Numbered from the stretch's first letter, positions 36,638 through 45,948 are shown. The stretch is 64,000 nucleotides of DNA from Chryseobacterium sp. MYb7 (GCF_002979455.1 NZ_PCOU01000005.1:62001-126000); one strand, 5' to 3'. Notes: generated by a model from the letters alone, not told the origin. A program made the numbers and translations.

Positions 36638-37996
36638 ATGGACTCGGACATAGTCAGGCTATTGCTGGCCTTATTTCTTGTTTTACTAAATGGCTTTTTC
36701 GTAGCCGCAGAATTTTCAATTGTTAAAGTTCGTTACTCACAAATTCAATTAAAAGCCGCAGAAGGAAACTCTATGGCAAAACAAGCAGAACATATCATCA
36801 AGCATCTTGATGAATATCTTTCCGCTACACAATTAGGAATTACATTGGCATCCCTTGCCCTGGGTTGGGTGGGAGAAAGTGCCCTGCATCATGTTGTTGA
36901 AAATATTTTCACGTCTTTAAGTATTGATCTTACTCAAACAACAATTACTACAATTTCAGTGGTGACCAGTTTTGTATTGATTACCATTATGCACATTGTA
37001 TTTGGTGAGCTTATTCCAAAATCAATCGCAATCAGAAAATCTGAAGCAACTACAATGGCAACTGCAGTTCCGCTGAGAGTTTTTTACACGGTTTTTAAAC
37101 CGTTTATATGGTTGATGAACTCGATGTCAAACGGTTTCCTTAGACTTGTTAAAATTCACCCTGCTTCCGAACAGGAAATTCACTCTACGGAAGAACTTCA
37201 GCTTTTGGTAAAACAAAGTGCAGACAGTGGTGAGATTGAAGAAGAAAACTATGAGATCATCAAAAATGCATTTGATTTTACAGATCACTCTGCCAAGCAG
37301 ATCATGGTTCCAAGACAGAATATTACTTCTATAGACTTTGAAGAAGATGTCAACGATATTATCAACAAAATTATGGACAGCGGTTACTCCCGTATTCCTG
37401 TTTACATTGACTCTATTGACAATATAATCGGAATTTTCTACACAAAGGAAATTATAAGAGAATTTGTGAAGAGAAAAGGAGATCTGGATCACGAAGACCT
37501 TAAAGATTTAATGCGTGATGCATTCTTCGTGGTAGAAAGTAAAAAAGTGTCAGACTTACTGAAAACGTTTCAGCTTAAAAAACAACATATTGCCATTGTT
37601 ATTGATGAATTTGGAGGAACTGAGGGAATTATTACCCTGGAAGATATCCTTGAGGAACTTGTAGGAGAAATTCAGGATGAAGAAGATGACGAAGAGAAAA
37701 TAGTTGATAAAATAGCTGATAATACCTATTGGGTACAGGCTACACAGCCTTTGGACGAAATCAACGAATTTTTACCTAAAAGGCTTCCTCTTTCCGAAGA
37801 AAGCGAATACAATTCATTAGCCGGATTTATTCTTTATGAATTGGAAGAAATTCCTGAAGAAAACCAGGAGTTTGATCTTGAAAATTATCACTTCAAGATT
37901 CTGAAAATGAATAATAAGAGTGTAGAACTGGTGGAGCTGGTATATCAGGAACCCAATGCTATTGATAATTTAGCAGATAAAATTGGAGAAGTTTAA
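36638..37996 (+). CDS. CNNM/CorC-family protein (hemolysin-like)
   Basis: The 452-residue membrane protein of the TlyC/CorC type is probably linked to Mg2+ or Co2+ transport. Domains: a DUF21 membrane region (about 1-190, with three or four helices), two CBS domains (about 205-330), and a CorC_HlyC domain at the C-terminus (about 345-440). The hemolysin label is historical. It overlaps or is close to clpS, whose start follows 10 bases later. Confidence 0.9.
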   Translation: MDSDIVRLLLALFLVLLNGFFVAAEFSIVKVRYSQIQLKAAEGNSMAKQAEHIIKHLDEYLSATQLGITLASLALGWVGESALHHVVENIFTSLSIDLTQTTITTISVVTSFVLITIMHIVFGELIPKSIAIRKSEATTMATAVPLRVFYTVFKPFIWLMNSMSNGFLRLVKIHPASEQEIHSTEELQLLVKQSADSGEIEEENYEIIKNAFDFTDHSAKQIMVPRQNITSIDFEEDVNDIINKIMDSGYSRIPVYIDSIDNIIGIFYTKEIIREFVKRKGDLDHEDLKDLMRDAFFVVESKKVSDLLKTFQLKKQHIAIVIDEFGGTEGIITLEDILEELVGEIQDEEDDEEKIVDKIADNTYWVQATQPLDEINEFLPKRLPLSEESEYNSLAGFILYELEEIPEENQEFDLENYHFKILKMNNKSVELVELVYQEPNAIDNLADKIGEV

Positions 37997-38006
37997 AAGA
38001 ATTAGA

Positions 38007-38312
38007 ATGAGTTTTTATAACAGCATAAAAGACTACGAAAATCCAAAACGTCAGTATGAGGAAGAAGTCCTTGTCCTGGATGATACAGATGAAGTTTATA
38101 AACTGGTATTGCATAATGATGATGTTCATACATTTGATTACGTAATAGACTGCCTGATCGAAATATGTAAGCATACATTGGAACAGGCTGAGCAGTGTAC
38201 CATGTTGGTTCATTACAAAGGCAAGTGTACCGTAAAAACAGGTTCAATGGATGTTTTGAAGCCCATGCATGAAAAATTAATTTCGCGCGAATTAACAAGC
38301 GAAATCGCATAA
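38007..38312 (+). CDS. clpS: ClpS protease adaptor
   Basis: This 101-residue adaptor delivers N-end-rule substrates to ClpAP. YKLVLHNDDVHTFDYVIDCL contains the conserved hydrophobic pocket signature. The C-terminus has CTMLVHYKGKCTV. The in-frame TTG at 37983 overlaps the upstream gene and was rejected, and the ATG at 38007 was chosen. It likely shares a transcript with the CNNM gene. Confidence 0.92.
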   Translation: MSFYNSIKDYENPKRQYEEEVLVLDDTDEVYKLVLHNDDVHTFDYVIDCLIEICKHTLEQAEQCTMLVHYKGKCTVKTGSMDVLKPMHEKLISRELTSEIA

Positions 38313-38320
38313 AATAAAAA

Positions 38321-38347
38321 AACCGACAATCAATTTGTCGGTTTTTT
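38321..38347 (+). terminator. clpS terminator
   Basis: AACCGACAA pairs with TTGTCGGTT (38321-38329 / 38335-38343), followed by a T run. Confidence 0.92.
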
Positions 38348-38412
38348 TATTAAATCCGGATAGGAAAGTTGAGTAATAATGATAAATGACAAAGACTAAC
38401 GGGCATCCGGGC

Positions 38413-38450
38413 AATCTTTTAATCTTTAAATGCTTTAATCTTTTAATTTC
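38413..38450. repeat. low-complexity TAATCTTTAAAT repeat
   Basis: The 12-mer TAATCTTTAAAT (38420-38431) sits in a tract of CTTTAAT-like units. The same 12-mer occurs twice more at 48165-48176 and 48181-48192. Confidence 0.6.
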
Positions 38451-38464
38451 TCAGTACACTTACA

Positions 38465-38495
38465 TTGTCATATTTTATCTAAAATAGTATATTTG
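38465..38495 (+). promoter_or_regulatory. udk promoter TTG-N20-TATATTTG
   Basis: TTG (38465-38467) and TATATTTG (38488-38495) are separated by 20 bases, 27 bases before the udk start. Confidence 0.8.
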
Positions 38496-38522
38496 TACCA
38501 ACTATAAAGAAACAAAAAAACA

Positions 38523-39137
38523 ATGCTTGTAATAGGAATTGCCGGTGGTACAGGATCCGGCAAAACTACAGTTGTTGATAAGATACTTCAGCAGCTTGAT
38601 ATTGAGGGAATGAATATCCTCTCTCAGGATAATTATTATCACGACAACCAAGGTCTTACATTAACGGAAAGAGAAGCTCTAAACTATGACCATCCGAAAT
38701 CAATAGACTTTGACCTACTGATAAAACATGTAAAAGCTTTAAAAAATAATGAATCTATTGAACAGCCGATTTATAGCTTTGTTACTCATTCCAGAACAGG
38801 AGATCATGTCACTGTAGAACCTAAAAATGTATTGGTAGTAGAAGGAATTCTTGTTCTTACCAACAAAGAATTACTTAAAGAATTTGACTTGAAAGTATTT
38901 GTACATGCAGATTCTGACGAAAGGCTGATCAGGAGGATCAGAAGGGATACTCAGGAAAGAGGAAGAGATCTGAGCGAAGTATTACACCGTTATCAGACCA
39001 CATTAAAACCAATGCACCAGGAATTCATCGAGCCATCTAAAAATGATGCCGATCTTATTATTCCAAATATGAAGCAGAATTCCGTAGCCATTGATTTTTT
39101 AACTACCGTTATTAAAAATTCTTTGAAAAAACATTAA
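38523..39137 (+). CDS. udk: uridine kinase
   Basis: This enzyme phosphorylates uridine and cytidine in pyrimidine salvage. The 204 residues include Walker A GGTGSGKTT (8-16), DNYYHD, YDHPKSIDFDLL, and the base-specific region RRIRRDTQERGRD. It is three bases upstream of a FtsB/DivIC-like gene, so they form an operon. Confidence 0.93.
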   Translation: MLVIGIAGGTGSGKTTVVDKILQQLDIEGMNILSQDNYYHDNQGLTLTEREALNYDHPKSIDFDLLIKHVKALKNNESIEQPIYSFVTHSRTGDHVTVEPKNVLVVEGILVLTNKELLKEFDLKVFVHADSDERLIRRIRRDTQERGRDLSEVLHRYQTTLKPMHQEFIEPSKNDADLIIPNMKQNSVAIDFLTTVIKNSLKKH

Positions 39138-39140
39138 AAA

Positions 39141-39497
39141 ATGGAAGAAAACAACCTTATCAAAGACATTCAGCCGAAATCTGAAACATTCAAACTTATC
39201 CAGAAATATGTTTTGAATAAGTATACCATTACGATCTGTCTGTTTTTGGTATGGATGGTTTTTTTCGATAAAACCTCATTTCTTGTTATTAATGAACTGA
39301 ATGGAGAGATTCATAAGTATGAAGACCAGCTGGATTATTATAAAAAAGAATACGAGAAAAACGATGCTTTTTATAAAAAACTGATGAATAACAAATCAGA
39401 AAAAGAAAAGTATGCAAGAGAAAATTATTTTATGAAAAAACCGAATGAAGAGATTTTTATTCTGGTGGTAGACAGCACAAAAGTAGCTAAAAAGTAA
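39141..39497 (+). CDS. septum formation initiator family protein (FtsB/DivIC-like)
   Basis: The 118-residue protein has one membrane helix (about 32-50) and an extracytoplasmic coiled coil (ELNGEIHKYEDQLDYYKKEY, about 55-90), which matches the FtsB/DivIC shape. In that family the protein bridges FtsL and FtsQ at the division septum. The family assignment rests on architecture and short similarities, and the ATG overlaps the udk region by none. Confidence 0.78.
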   Translation: MEENNLIKDIQPKSETFKLIQKYVLNKYTITICLFLVWMVFFDKTSFLVINELNGEIHKYEDQLDYYKKEYEKNDAFYKKLMNNKSEKEKYARENYFMKKPNEEIFILVVDSTKVAKK

Positions 39498-39541
39498 TAA
39501 AAGTTGAATAGAATAACGTTAATGATGAAATGAATTTTTAA

Positions 39542-39573
39542 AATTCACTTGCGAAGCAGAATTCACCATTGAC
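39542..39573. repeat. copy of an intergenic repeat (family A)
   Basis: The text TTGCGAAGCA-GAATTCACCATTGAC matches the right arm of the 49164-49230 element closely. It lies 22 bases upstream of the mutase gene. Confidence 0.65.
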
Positions 39574-39594
39574 CATTCACAAATAAAAAAACTA

Positions 39595-40758
39595 ATGTCA
39601 AATACAGATATACTTTCAAACTGGGAAAATTTAGTCAAAAAACAGCTTAAAACAGAGGATATTTATCCCGTTTTAGAAAAACAGAATCTGGAAGGAGTAG
39701 AGGTGAAGCCTTTTTATACAGAAGTTGAAAAACCTTTGTTAAATCTACCCAGAGTTGAAGAAAGTACCCATTTGGTAGCAAGATACCATGAAAGTCTGGA
39801 AGATGAAGTATTTGCATTTGTTCTTGATCAGAATGTAGAAAACCTTGATCAGAAAACCCTTTTTATTGATAATAAAGAACTTGCAGGACATATCAGTCCC
39901 ACAGAAGAAGACCAGTATTTTTCACTGATAGATGTTTTTGATGAAAAAACAGGAATTATTGATGATCAGTTGGTAAAAGAATTACTGGCAAAAGACTTCA
40001 AAAGAAGCATCTGTGTTGATATTTCACTGCATCAGAATGCAGGAGCTGCCATCTATCAGCAGCTGGGTATTGCTTTGGCAAAAGCTAAAGAATTAGTAGA
40101 AGCATATGGAGCTGAAATTTTAAGTAAACTGATCTTTAGAATAGCAGTAGGAGGAAGCTATTTCTTTGAAATGGCTAAACTGAGAGCTTTTAAAATCGTT
40201 TTTAATCAGTTTTCCAAAGAATATGGGCTGGATGAAGTTCCATACATCTTTGCAGAAACTTCATTGCGAAATAAAGCTGTTTCTGACAACGAAAACAACC
40301 TTATCCGTTCTACATTAGAACTTGCTTCTGCCATGATTGGAGGTGCTGATGCGGTTTTCACTAATAATTATCTTGTAGACAGAAGTACTGATAACTCAGA
40401 GGAAATTTCTTTCAAACAGCAGATTGTTCTGGCCTACGAAAGTATTATCAATGTATTTGAAGATGCTTCTAATGGAAGTTATTATGTAGAAGATATTACC
40501 CGTCAGTTTGCTGAGAAATCTTGGGATTTATTTGTTGAAATAGAAGAAACGGGAGGATATCTTGAGCTTTTGAAACAGGGAATTGTTCAGAAAAAGATCT
40601 ATGATCATGCTATTGAAGAGCAACAATGGATTGAAGAAGGAAAAATAAAGCTGATTGGAGTGAATTTATACCCTAAATTAGACGTTAAAAAGTCTATTGC
40701 AGACCTTTACAACGAAAAAGAAATAAAAGCCGTTCGTTGGGCTGAAATGTTTGAATAG
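39595..40758 (+). CDS. mutA: methylmalonyl-CoA mutase small subunit
   Basis: The 387-residue TIM-barrel subunit pairs with the B12-binding large subunit, which interconverts methylmalonyl-CoA and succinyl-CoA. Its start, ILSNWENLVKKQLKT, and the barrel text LASAMIGGADAVFTNNY are family features. It is short because it lacks the degenerate C-terminal cobalamin domain of longer small subunits. The catalytic large subunit is not adjacent in this window. Confidence 0.85.
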   Translation: MSNTDILSNWENLVKKQLKTEDIYPVLEKQNLEGVEVKPFYTEVEKPLLNLPRVEESTHLVARYHESLEDEVFAFVLDQNVENLDQKTLFIDNKELAGHISPTEEDQYFSLIDVFDEKTGIIDDQLVKELLAKDFKRSICVDISLHQNAGAAIYQQLGIALAKAKELVEAYGAEILSKLIFRIAVGGSYFFEMAKLRAFKIVFNQFSKEYGLDEVPYIFAETSLRNKAVSDNENNLIRSTLELASAMIGGADAVFTNNYLVDRSTDNSEEISFKQQIVLAYESIINVFEDASNGSYYVEDITRQFAEKSWDLFVEIEETGGYLELLKQGIVQKKIYDHAIEEQQWIEEGKIKLIGVNLYPKLDVKKSIADLYNEKEIKAVRWAEMFE

Positions 40759-40780
40759 GACATCTTAAAATAAACTTATA

Positions 40781-40883
40781 CTTCGGCTCCGCTCAGTATG
40801 ACACTGTTAAATATCCTGTATTAATTTTCAATAATAAATTTATACATTGAGTATTAGCGCTGTCATGCTGAGCGGAGTTGAAG
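40781..40883. repeat. 103-bp inverted-repeat element
   Basis: The arms are CTTCGGCTCCGCTCAGTATG at 40781-40800 (arm to 40803) and the matching 40861-40883, about 20 of 23 positions paired. The arms are GC-rich against an AT-rich interior, and no reading frame lies between. Confidence 0.8.
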
Positions 40884-40898
40884 CATTTATAACAAATA

Positions 40899-42071
40899 AT
40901 GATTCACAATCTGGAAAAATCTGTGGGAAACAAAATATCAGATAAAGAAATCCAAAACTATATCAATGCAAATCTAAAAACAGATCTGCACTCATTATTA
41001 TTAAAAAAATCGCCATTTCCAGAGGTTTCTATGCAGGAAATTGTACAGCAGATCAAAGGAAAACAAGTGGCAGATAGAAAATTTCCATTTCTGTTGAAGG
41101 AAGGCATTCTTTTCCCGCCACAGCTTAATTTGGAACAGTCATCATCAGAAAAAACAGCCCTATATAAATCCGAAATACTGAAAGGAAAAACATTTATTGA
41201 CCTTACAAGCGGTTTTGGTATTGATGCCTATTATCTGTCTCAAAACTTTGATAATATCACTTTAGTAGAACAGAATACCGAACTTTTAAAGATTGTTGAA
41301 AATAACTGGACTATATTAAACCGAAAAGCAAAATTTATTAATCTTAAGCTTGAAGATTTTTTGGAGACCAATCAGGAACATTTTGATGTTATTTATCTTG
41401 ATCCGGCCAGAAGAGATGAGCAAAAAAACAAAGTTTTTCTTTTAGAAGACCTGTCTCCCGATATTCTTGAAATTCAGGAAAAATTACGCTCTATTTCCGA
41501 TCTTGTGGTCATAAAGCTTTCTCCGCTTATTGATCTTAAATACCTTGTTTCAGTACTGTCGGGCATTTCAAGAATTGATATTATTGCTTTGAAAAATGAT
41601 GTAAAAGAAGTTGTAGTTTTTTTATCCAACGAAAATACAGAAGGAATTATATGCAACTGTGTGAATCTTGAAAGTGAGGAAGAAGCCTTTACATTCAGAT
41701 TTGGGGAAGAAGAAACCGCTGAATCGGAGTATTCTGAACCTGAAAAATACATATACATTCCCAATCACCCCATTTTGAAAGCGGGAATCTTTAATTTGAT
41801 TTCACAAAAATTTGCATTAAAAAAACTGCACCCGAATAGTCATTTATATACTTCAGCTGAGAAAATTGAAAACTTTCCAGGAAGGATTTTAGAGATGGAA
41901 GTGGTTGATTCTAAAAAGATTAAAAAGAAAGAGCAGTTCAATATTATTTCAAAAAATTACCCTTTAAAACCGGAAGAAATCAAAAAGAAATACGGACTGA
42001 AAGATGGAGGAGAGCACTACCTTATTTTTACACAATCCAAAAAAGGGAAAATTATTTTAAAATCAGTATAA
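40899..42071 (+). CDS. class I SAM-dependent methyltransferase with THUMP-like domain
   Basis: The 390-residue protein has the SAM-binding motif FIDLTSGFGIDAYYLS, then VEQN, and the catalytic-type sequence DVIYLDPARRD. The N-terminal helical region (1-95) and C-terminal domain (about 290-390) match the PG_1098-type RNA methyltransferase family (THUMP-like, ferredoxin-like). The substrate is probably RNA, but not established. Confidence 0.82.
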   Translation: MIHNLEKSVGNKISDKEIQNYINANLKTDLHSLLLKKSPFPEVSMQEIVQQIKGKQVADRKFPFLLKEGILFPPQLNLEQSSSEKTALYKSEILKGKTFIDLTSGFGIDAYYLSQNFDNITLVEQNTELLKIVENNWTILNRKAKFINLKLEDFLETNQEHFDVIYLDPARRDEQKNKVFLLEDLSPDILEIQEKLRSISDLVVIKLSPLIDLKYLVSVLSGISRIDIIALKNDVKEVVVFLSNENTEGIICNCVNLESEEEAFTFRFGEEETAESEYSEPEKYIYIPNHPILKAGIFNLISQKFALKKLHPNSHLYTSAEKIENFPGRILEMEVVDSKKIKKKEQFNIISKNYPLKPEEIKKKYGLKDGGEHYLIFTQSKKGKIILKSV

Positions 42072-42199
42072 AAATGTTGCTGAAAAATGCAGGATTTCTT
42101 AATTTTGGGCAATCAAAAATTTAAGCATGAAATCGCGGGCTGTTTAAATAACCAAAAATAGTGCGGTTTCATATGATTTTAAAAAATTAAATTGTACAT

Positions 42200-42481
42200 A
42201 TGAAAAAATTGATTATATGTTTGGCTATTGCAACTGTAGCTGTAAGCTGTAAAAAAATATCTGCTGGAGGGAATAAAAATACTCTAAAACTAGAAGAAGG
42301 AGCAGAAAGATATTCTGATGACGTTCAGAAAGGTGGAGAGGCTCACGGACATGGTCATGAGGCTGCTGCAACAGCTGAAGGACACAAAGAAGAAGCTGCA
42401 AAACCTGAAACTCACAAAACAGACAGTACTGCCGCTGCAAAACCTGCTGAAGCAAAAGAAGCTCCAAAAGCTGAACACTAA
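42200..42481 (+). CDS. His-rich small lipoprotein
   Basis: The 93-residue protein has a lipoprotein signal with lipobox VAVSC (Cys17). The mature part is highly polar and low complexity: Ala, Glu, Lys with clustered His (HGHGHEAAAT, EGHKEE, ETHK). It suggests metal binding or an unfolded spacer, but no known family is recognised. A terminator follows. Confidence 0.75.
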   Translation: MKKLIICLAIATVAVSCKKISAGGNKNTLKLEEGAERYSDDVQKGGEAHGHGHEAAATAEGHKEEAAKPETHKTDSTAAAKPAEAKEAPKAEH

Positions 42482-42503
42482 TTAGTAGTATACAATATAC
42501 AAG

Positions 42504-42530
42504 TGCCCTGTTTCTGCAGGGCATTTTTTA
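42504..42530 (+). terminator. terminator of the lipoprotein gene
   Basis: TGCCCTG pairs with CAGGGCA (42504-42510 / 42517-42523), followed by a T run. Confidence 0.85.
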
Positions 42531-42589
42531 TTAAAAAATCTGACTAACGGGTTCATAAACACAAGGTTTGGAAAATCATTCCTTTTTGT

Positions 42590-42620
42590 TTGTCCCTGCC
42601 AAGCATTTTTTTTAATTTTA
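42590..42620 (+). promoter_or_regulatory. promoter TTG-N20-TAATTTTA
   Basis: TTG (42590-42592) and TAATTTTA (42613-42620, one mismatch to TAnnTTTG) are separated by 20 bases, 18 bases before the dipeptidase ATG. Confidence 0.5.
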
Positions 42621-42638
42621 GCAAAATAAATTTTTACA

Positions 42639-44018
42639 ATGCAAGAGACATTAAATTACATTAACGAAAACAAACAGCGTTTCGTGGATGAATTATTTGA
42701 GTTATTGAGAATTCCTTCTATTTCTGCAGATCCGGCGTATAAAGATGACGTTTTGAAATGTGCAGATGTAGTGGCAGCACACCTTAAGAATGCAGGAGCT
42801 GATAATGTTGAAATTTGCCAGACAAAAGGGTATCCAATTGTTTTCGGGGAAAAGATTTTAGATAAAAATTTACCTACAGTATTGGTATATGGACATTATG
42901 ATGTTCAGCCGGCAGATCCATTGGAATTATGGACAAAACCTCCTTTTGAGCCTTATATTGAGAAAACTGAATTACACCCTGAAGGAGCTATCTTCGCAAG
43001 AGGTTCTGCTGATGATAAAGGACAGTTTTTCATGCACCTGAAGGCTTTTGAAGCGATGATGAAAACCAATGCTCTTCCTTGCAATGTTAAATTTATCTTA
43101 GAAGGAGAAGAAGAAGTAGGATCTGTAAGCCTGGGAGACTGGGTAAATGAAAATAAAGAGAAATTAACTTGCGATTGTATCTTGATTTCCGATACGCATA
43201 TCTATAGCAACGAACAACCTACTGTGACAACAGGATTAAGAGGTTTAAGCTATGTAGAAGTAGAAGTGGAAGGACCAAACAGAGACCTGCACTCAGGGCT
43301 TTATGGTGGGGCTGTTCCAAACCCTATTCACGTTCTTTCAAGAATGATCGCTAATCTGATCGATGAAAACGGGCATATTACCATTGACGGGTTCTACGAC
43401 AATGTAGAAACAGTTTCAGACGCAGAAAGAGCTGAAATGAACAAATTGAAAGACAATCCTGAAGAATTCAAAAAATCAATTGGATTAAGCAATATCGAAG
43501 GGGAAAAAGGATATACAACGTTAGAAAGAACATCTATTCGTCCTACTTTAGACTGCAACGGAATCTGGGGTGGTTATACAGGAGAAGGAGCAAAAACAGT
43601 AATTCCTTCAAAAGCTTTTGCTAAAATTTCAATGCGTTTGGTTCCTTACCAGACTCCTCAGGAGATCACAGAGAAATTCACAAAATATTTTGAAAAGATC
43701 GCTCCGGATACAGTGAAAATTAAAGTAACCCCTCACCATGGAGGTATGCCTTACGTTTTACCAACAGATACTAAAGAATTTGCTGCAGCAAAAGAAGCAA
43801 TGGAATCAGCATTTGGAAAAGAAGTTCTTCCGTACAGAGGAGGAGGAAGTATTCCAATTACAGCCATGTTTGAGCAGATTTTAGGGGCTAAGTCTGTATT
43901 GATGGGCTTTGGATTGGATTCTGATGCAATCCACTCTCCAAACGAACATTATGGATTATTTAATTTCTATAAAGGAATTGAAAGTATTCCAATGTTTTTC
44001 GAAAATTATTCAAAGTAA
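42639..44018 (+). CDS. M20-family dipeptidase
   Basis: The 459-residue zinc peptidase of the CNDP/PepV-like M20 group cleaves dipeptides. Zinc-site features are YGHYDVQPADP, the catalytic GEEEVGS motif and HSPNEHYGLFNFY at the end. It begins with an alpha-helical N-terminus and has an inserted dimerisation domain (about 200-340). It is monocistronic with its own promoter and terminator. Confidence 0.9.
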   Translation: MQETLNYINENKQRFVDELFELLRIPSISADPAYKDDVLKCADVVAAHLKNAGADNVEICQTKGYPIVFGEKILDKNLPTVLVYGHYDVQPADPLELWTKPPFEPYIEKTELHPEGAIFARGSADDKGQFFMHLKAFEAMMKTNALPCNVKFILEGEEEVGSVSLGDWVNENKEKLTCDCILISDTHIYSNEQPTVTTGLRGLSYVEVEVEGPNRDLHSGLYGGAVPNPIHVLSRMIANLIDENGHITIDGFYDNVETVSDAERAEMNKLKDNPEEFKKSIGLSNIEGEKGYTTLERTSIRPTLDCNGIWGGYTGEGAKTVIPSKAFAKISMRLVPYQTPQEITEKFTKYFEKIAPDTVKIKVTPHHGGMPYVLPTDTKEFAAAKEAMESAFGKEVLPYRGGGSIPITAMFEQILGAKSVLMGFGLDSDAIHSPNEHYGLFNFYKGIESIPMFFENYSK

Positions 44019-44038
44019 TTCAAAGAAAATAATAAATG

Positions 44039-44073
44039 ATAAGGTATTTCTGCAAAGAAATACCTTATTTTTT
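44039..44073 (+). terminator. dipeptidase terminator
   Basis: A 12-bp stem, ATAAGGTATTTC / GAAATACCTTAT (44039-44050 / 44057-44068), is followed by a T run. Confidence 0.9.
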
Positions 44074-44228
44074 TATCCATTTCAAACCATTATGACCTGT
44101 TAGAAATGTGTTTTTAGGGTCATTTAAAAATTAAATTCACTGAAAATAAAAGTGTTAATTTTTATTTGCAATAAGTTATTTCACCATTCATGGAAAGTTT
44201 ATATTTTTAATGTAAAACTTGATTTACT

Positions 44229-45167
44229 ATGAAAAAATACTACTCAATTGCATTTTTGATAGGGTCAATGTGCGTTTTCGCGCAACAGACTATATCTTTT
44301 GAATCCAATGAAGGATTTAACGCTGGAAACATCAACGGACAGGCTGGCTGGATCAGTACACCTACAGGAGGTGTTCCTGAAAATATAACCCATCAAATCA
44401 TCAGTTCTGATAAAGCAAGTGACGGAAGCACTTCCCTCAAAATTGTCAAAGAAACAACCTATGGAACCCAATCTGAGCCCATTATAGGGGGCTTTTATAA
44501 TCTGTCAGCCCCTCTTTCTTACAACAACTTCTCAGTATCATTCGACATCAATATGTCACAACTCAACGGCTCTGATTTTGGTTTTCAGGGGGTAAATGGT
44601 GTTGATGACCAGGTTGTTGTGAGATTAGATTTTGATAAAACCGGACTGGTGAAGATTCTGAATACCATATCAGGCGTACAGGATCTGATTTCCATTCCTT
44701 CAGCCTGGCTGCCTAATACATGGTATAGATTCAAGGTTATTGGAACTGCCTCAGATGTAAGATATTATCTTAATGAGAATCTGATTTATACAGGTACAGC
44801 TGCAGGTACTATGAATATCAACCAGCTGCGTTTTGTACATAATAATGCATTGGGATCAGCTTATATTGATAATATTAAAATTAATACCGAATTACAGGTC
44901 ATGGGTGTAAAAGATTCTGATTTAAGTGATATAGAATTAACATTTTATCCAAATCCGGTTGTGGATATCATCAATGTTACCTCAAAAGAAGCAAAAATTA
45001 ATCTGGTGAGTATTATCGATATGACTGGAAAATCAATAAAAACTGTATTGTCTAGTGATAAGAAAAATGATGCTTCTGTAAATGTATCAGAACTGACTGC
45101 CGGAAATTATATTCTTATCATCGACACAGAGAAAGGAAAATTCAATAAGAAATTCATTAAAAAATAA
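44229..45167 (+). CDS. T9SS cargo protein with LamG/concanavalin-like region
   Basis: The 312-residue secreted protein has a signal peptide (about 1-19) and a jelly-roll-like beta domain (about 25-225, EGFNAGNINGQAGWIS, LRFVHNNALGSAYIDNIKI). It ends in a type IX secretion sorting domain (about 240-312): YPNPVVDIINVTS, and a final FNKKFIKK. The beta domain may bind glycans. Neighbouring 46204-47220 is of the same design. Confidence 0.84.
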   Translation: MKKYYSIAFLIGSMCVFAQQTISFESNEGFNAGNINGQAGWISTPTGGVPENITHQIISSDKASDGSTSLKIVKETTYGTQSEPIIGGFYNLSAPLSYNNFSVSFDINMSQLNGSDFGFQGVNGVDDQVVVRLDFDKTGLVKILNTISGVQDLISIPSAWLPNTWYRFKVIGTASDVRYYLNENLIYTGTAAGTMNINQLRFVHNNALGSAYIDNIKINTELQVMGVKDSDLSDIELTFYPNPVVDIINVTSKEAKINLVSIIDMTGKSIKTVLSSDKKNDASVNVSELTAGNYILIIDTEKGKFNKKFIKK

Positions 45168-45193
45168 ATTCTGATCAATCTTAGCAACAGCAA

Positions 45194-45217
45194 AACGCTC
45201 CAATTGGGGCGTTTTTG
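45194..45217 (+). terminator. terminator of the first T9SS gene
   Basis: AACGCTCC pairs with GGGGCGTT (45194-45201 / 45206-45213, one wobble), followed by a T run. Confidence 0.85.
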
Positions 45218-45243
45218 TTATTTTAGACAATTAAAATTATTAT

Positions 45244-45948
45244 ATGTCAGAAAATAAAACAGCTTATATAACAGGAGGAACCAAAGGTATTGGTTTCGGA
45301 ATTGCTAAAATTTTACTTGAAAATGGAATATCAGTAGCATTTTCAGGCAGAAAAAGAGAAGACGTCATGAAGGCTGAAGAAGAGCTTAAACAACACTCAG
45401 AAAATGTGTTGGGAATTGTTTCTGATGTAAGAAGTCTGGAAAGCGAGCAGGAAGCTGTTAAATATGCAGTTGAAAAGTTTGGAAGACTAGATTATATCAT
45501 TGCCAATGCAGGATTAGGCATTTTTAAGCCCGTAGATGAACTGACGGCAGAAGAATGGAATGATATGATAGAGACCAATCTTACCGGCGTTTTTTACACC
45601 TTAAAAGCCTCTGTAGAAGAATTGAAAAAGACAGAAGGGTATTATATTACCATTTCCAGTCTGGCAGGAGCAAACTTTTTTGAAAACGGAACAGGGTACA
45701 ATGCTTCAAAATTCGGAGTAGTAGGCTTTACACAGGCTGCCATGATTGATTTGAGAAAATATAACATTAAGTCCACAGTTATTATGCCTGGATCGGTAGC
45801 GACTCATTTTAACGGAAATACGCCATCGGAAAAGGACAGTTGGAAAATTCAGCCGGAAGATATGGGAAATCTTGTGTTGGATATTTTGAAGATGAATCCA
45901 AGAGTTTTACCTAGTAAAATAGAGTTTAGAGCTACTAAGCCATCATAA
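45244..45948 (+). CDS. short-chain dehydrogenase/reductase
   Basis: The 234-residue NAD(P)-dependent oxidoreductase has the Rossmann motif TGGTKGIG (10-17), NAG at 88-90, and the catalytic Ser139, Tyr152 and Lys156 (YNASK). It is close to sepiapterin reductase/3-oxoacyl reductase-like SDRs. The substrate is unknown. It is flanked by two T9SS cargo genes with no clear functional link. Confidence 0.9.
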   Translation: MSENKTAYITGGTKGIGFGIAKILLENGISVAFSGRKREDVMKAEEELKQHSENVLGIVSDVRSLESEQEAVKYAVEKFGRLDYIIANAGLGIFKPVDELTAEEWNDMIETNLTGVFYTLKASVEELKKTEGYYITISSLAGANFFENGTGYNASKFGVVGFTQAAMIDLRKYNIKSTVIMPGSVATHFNGNTPSEKDSWKIQPEDMGNLVLDILKMNPRVLPSKIEFRATKPS

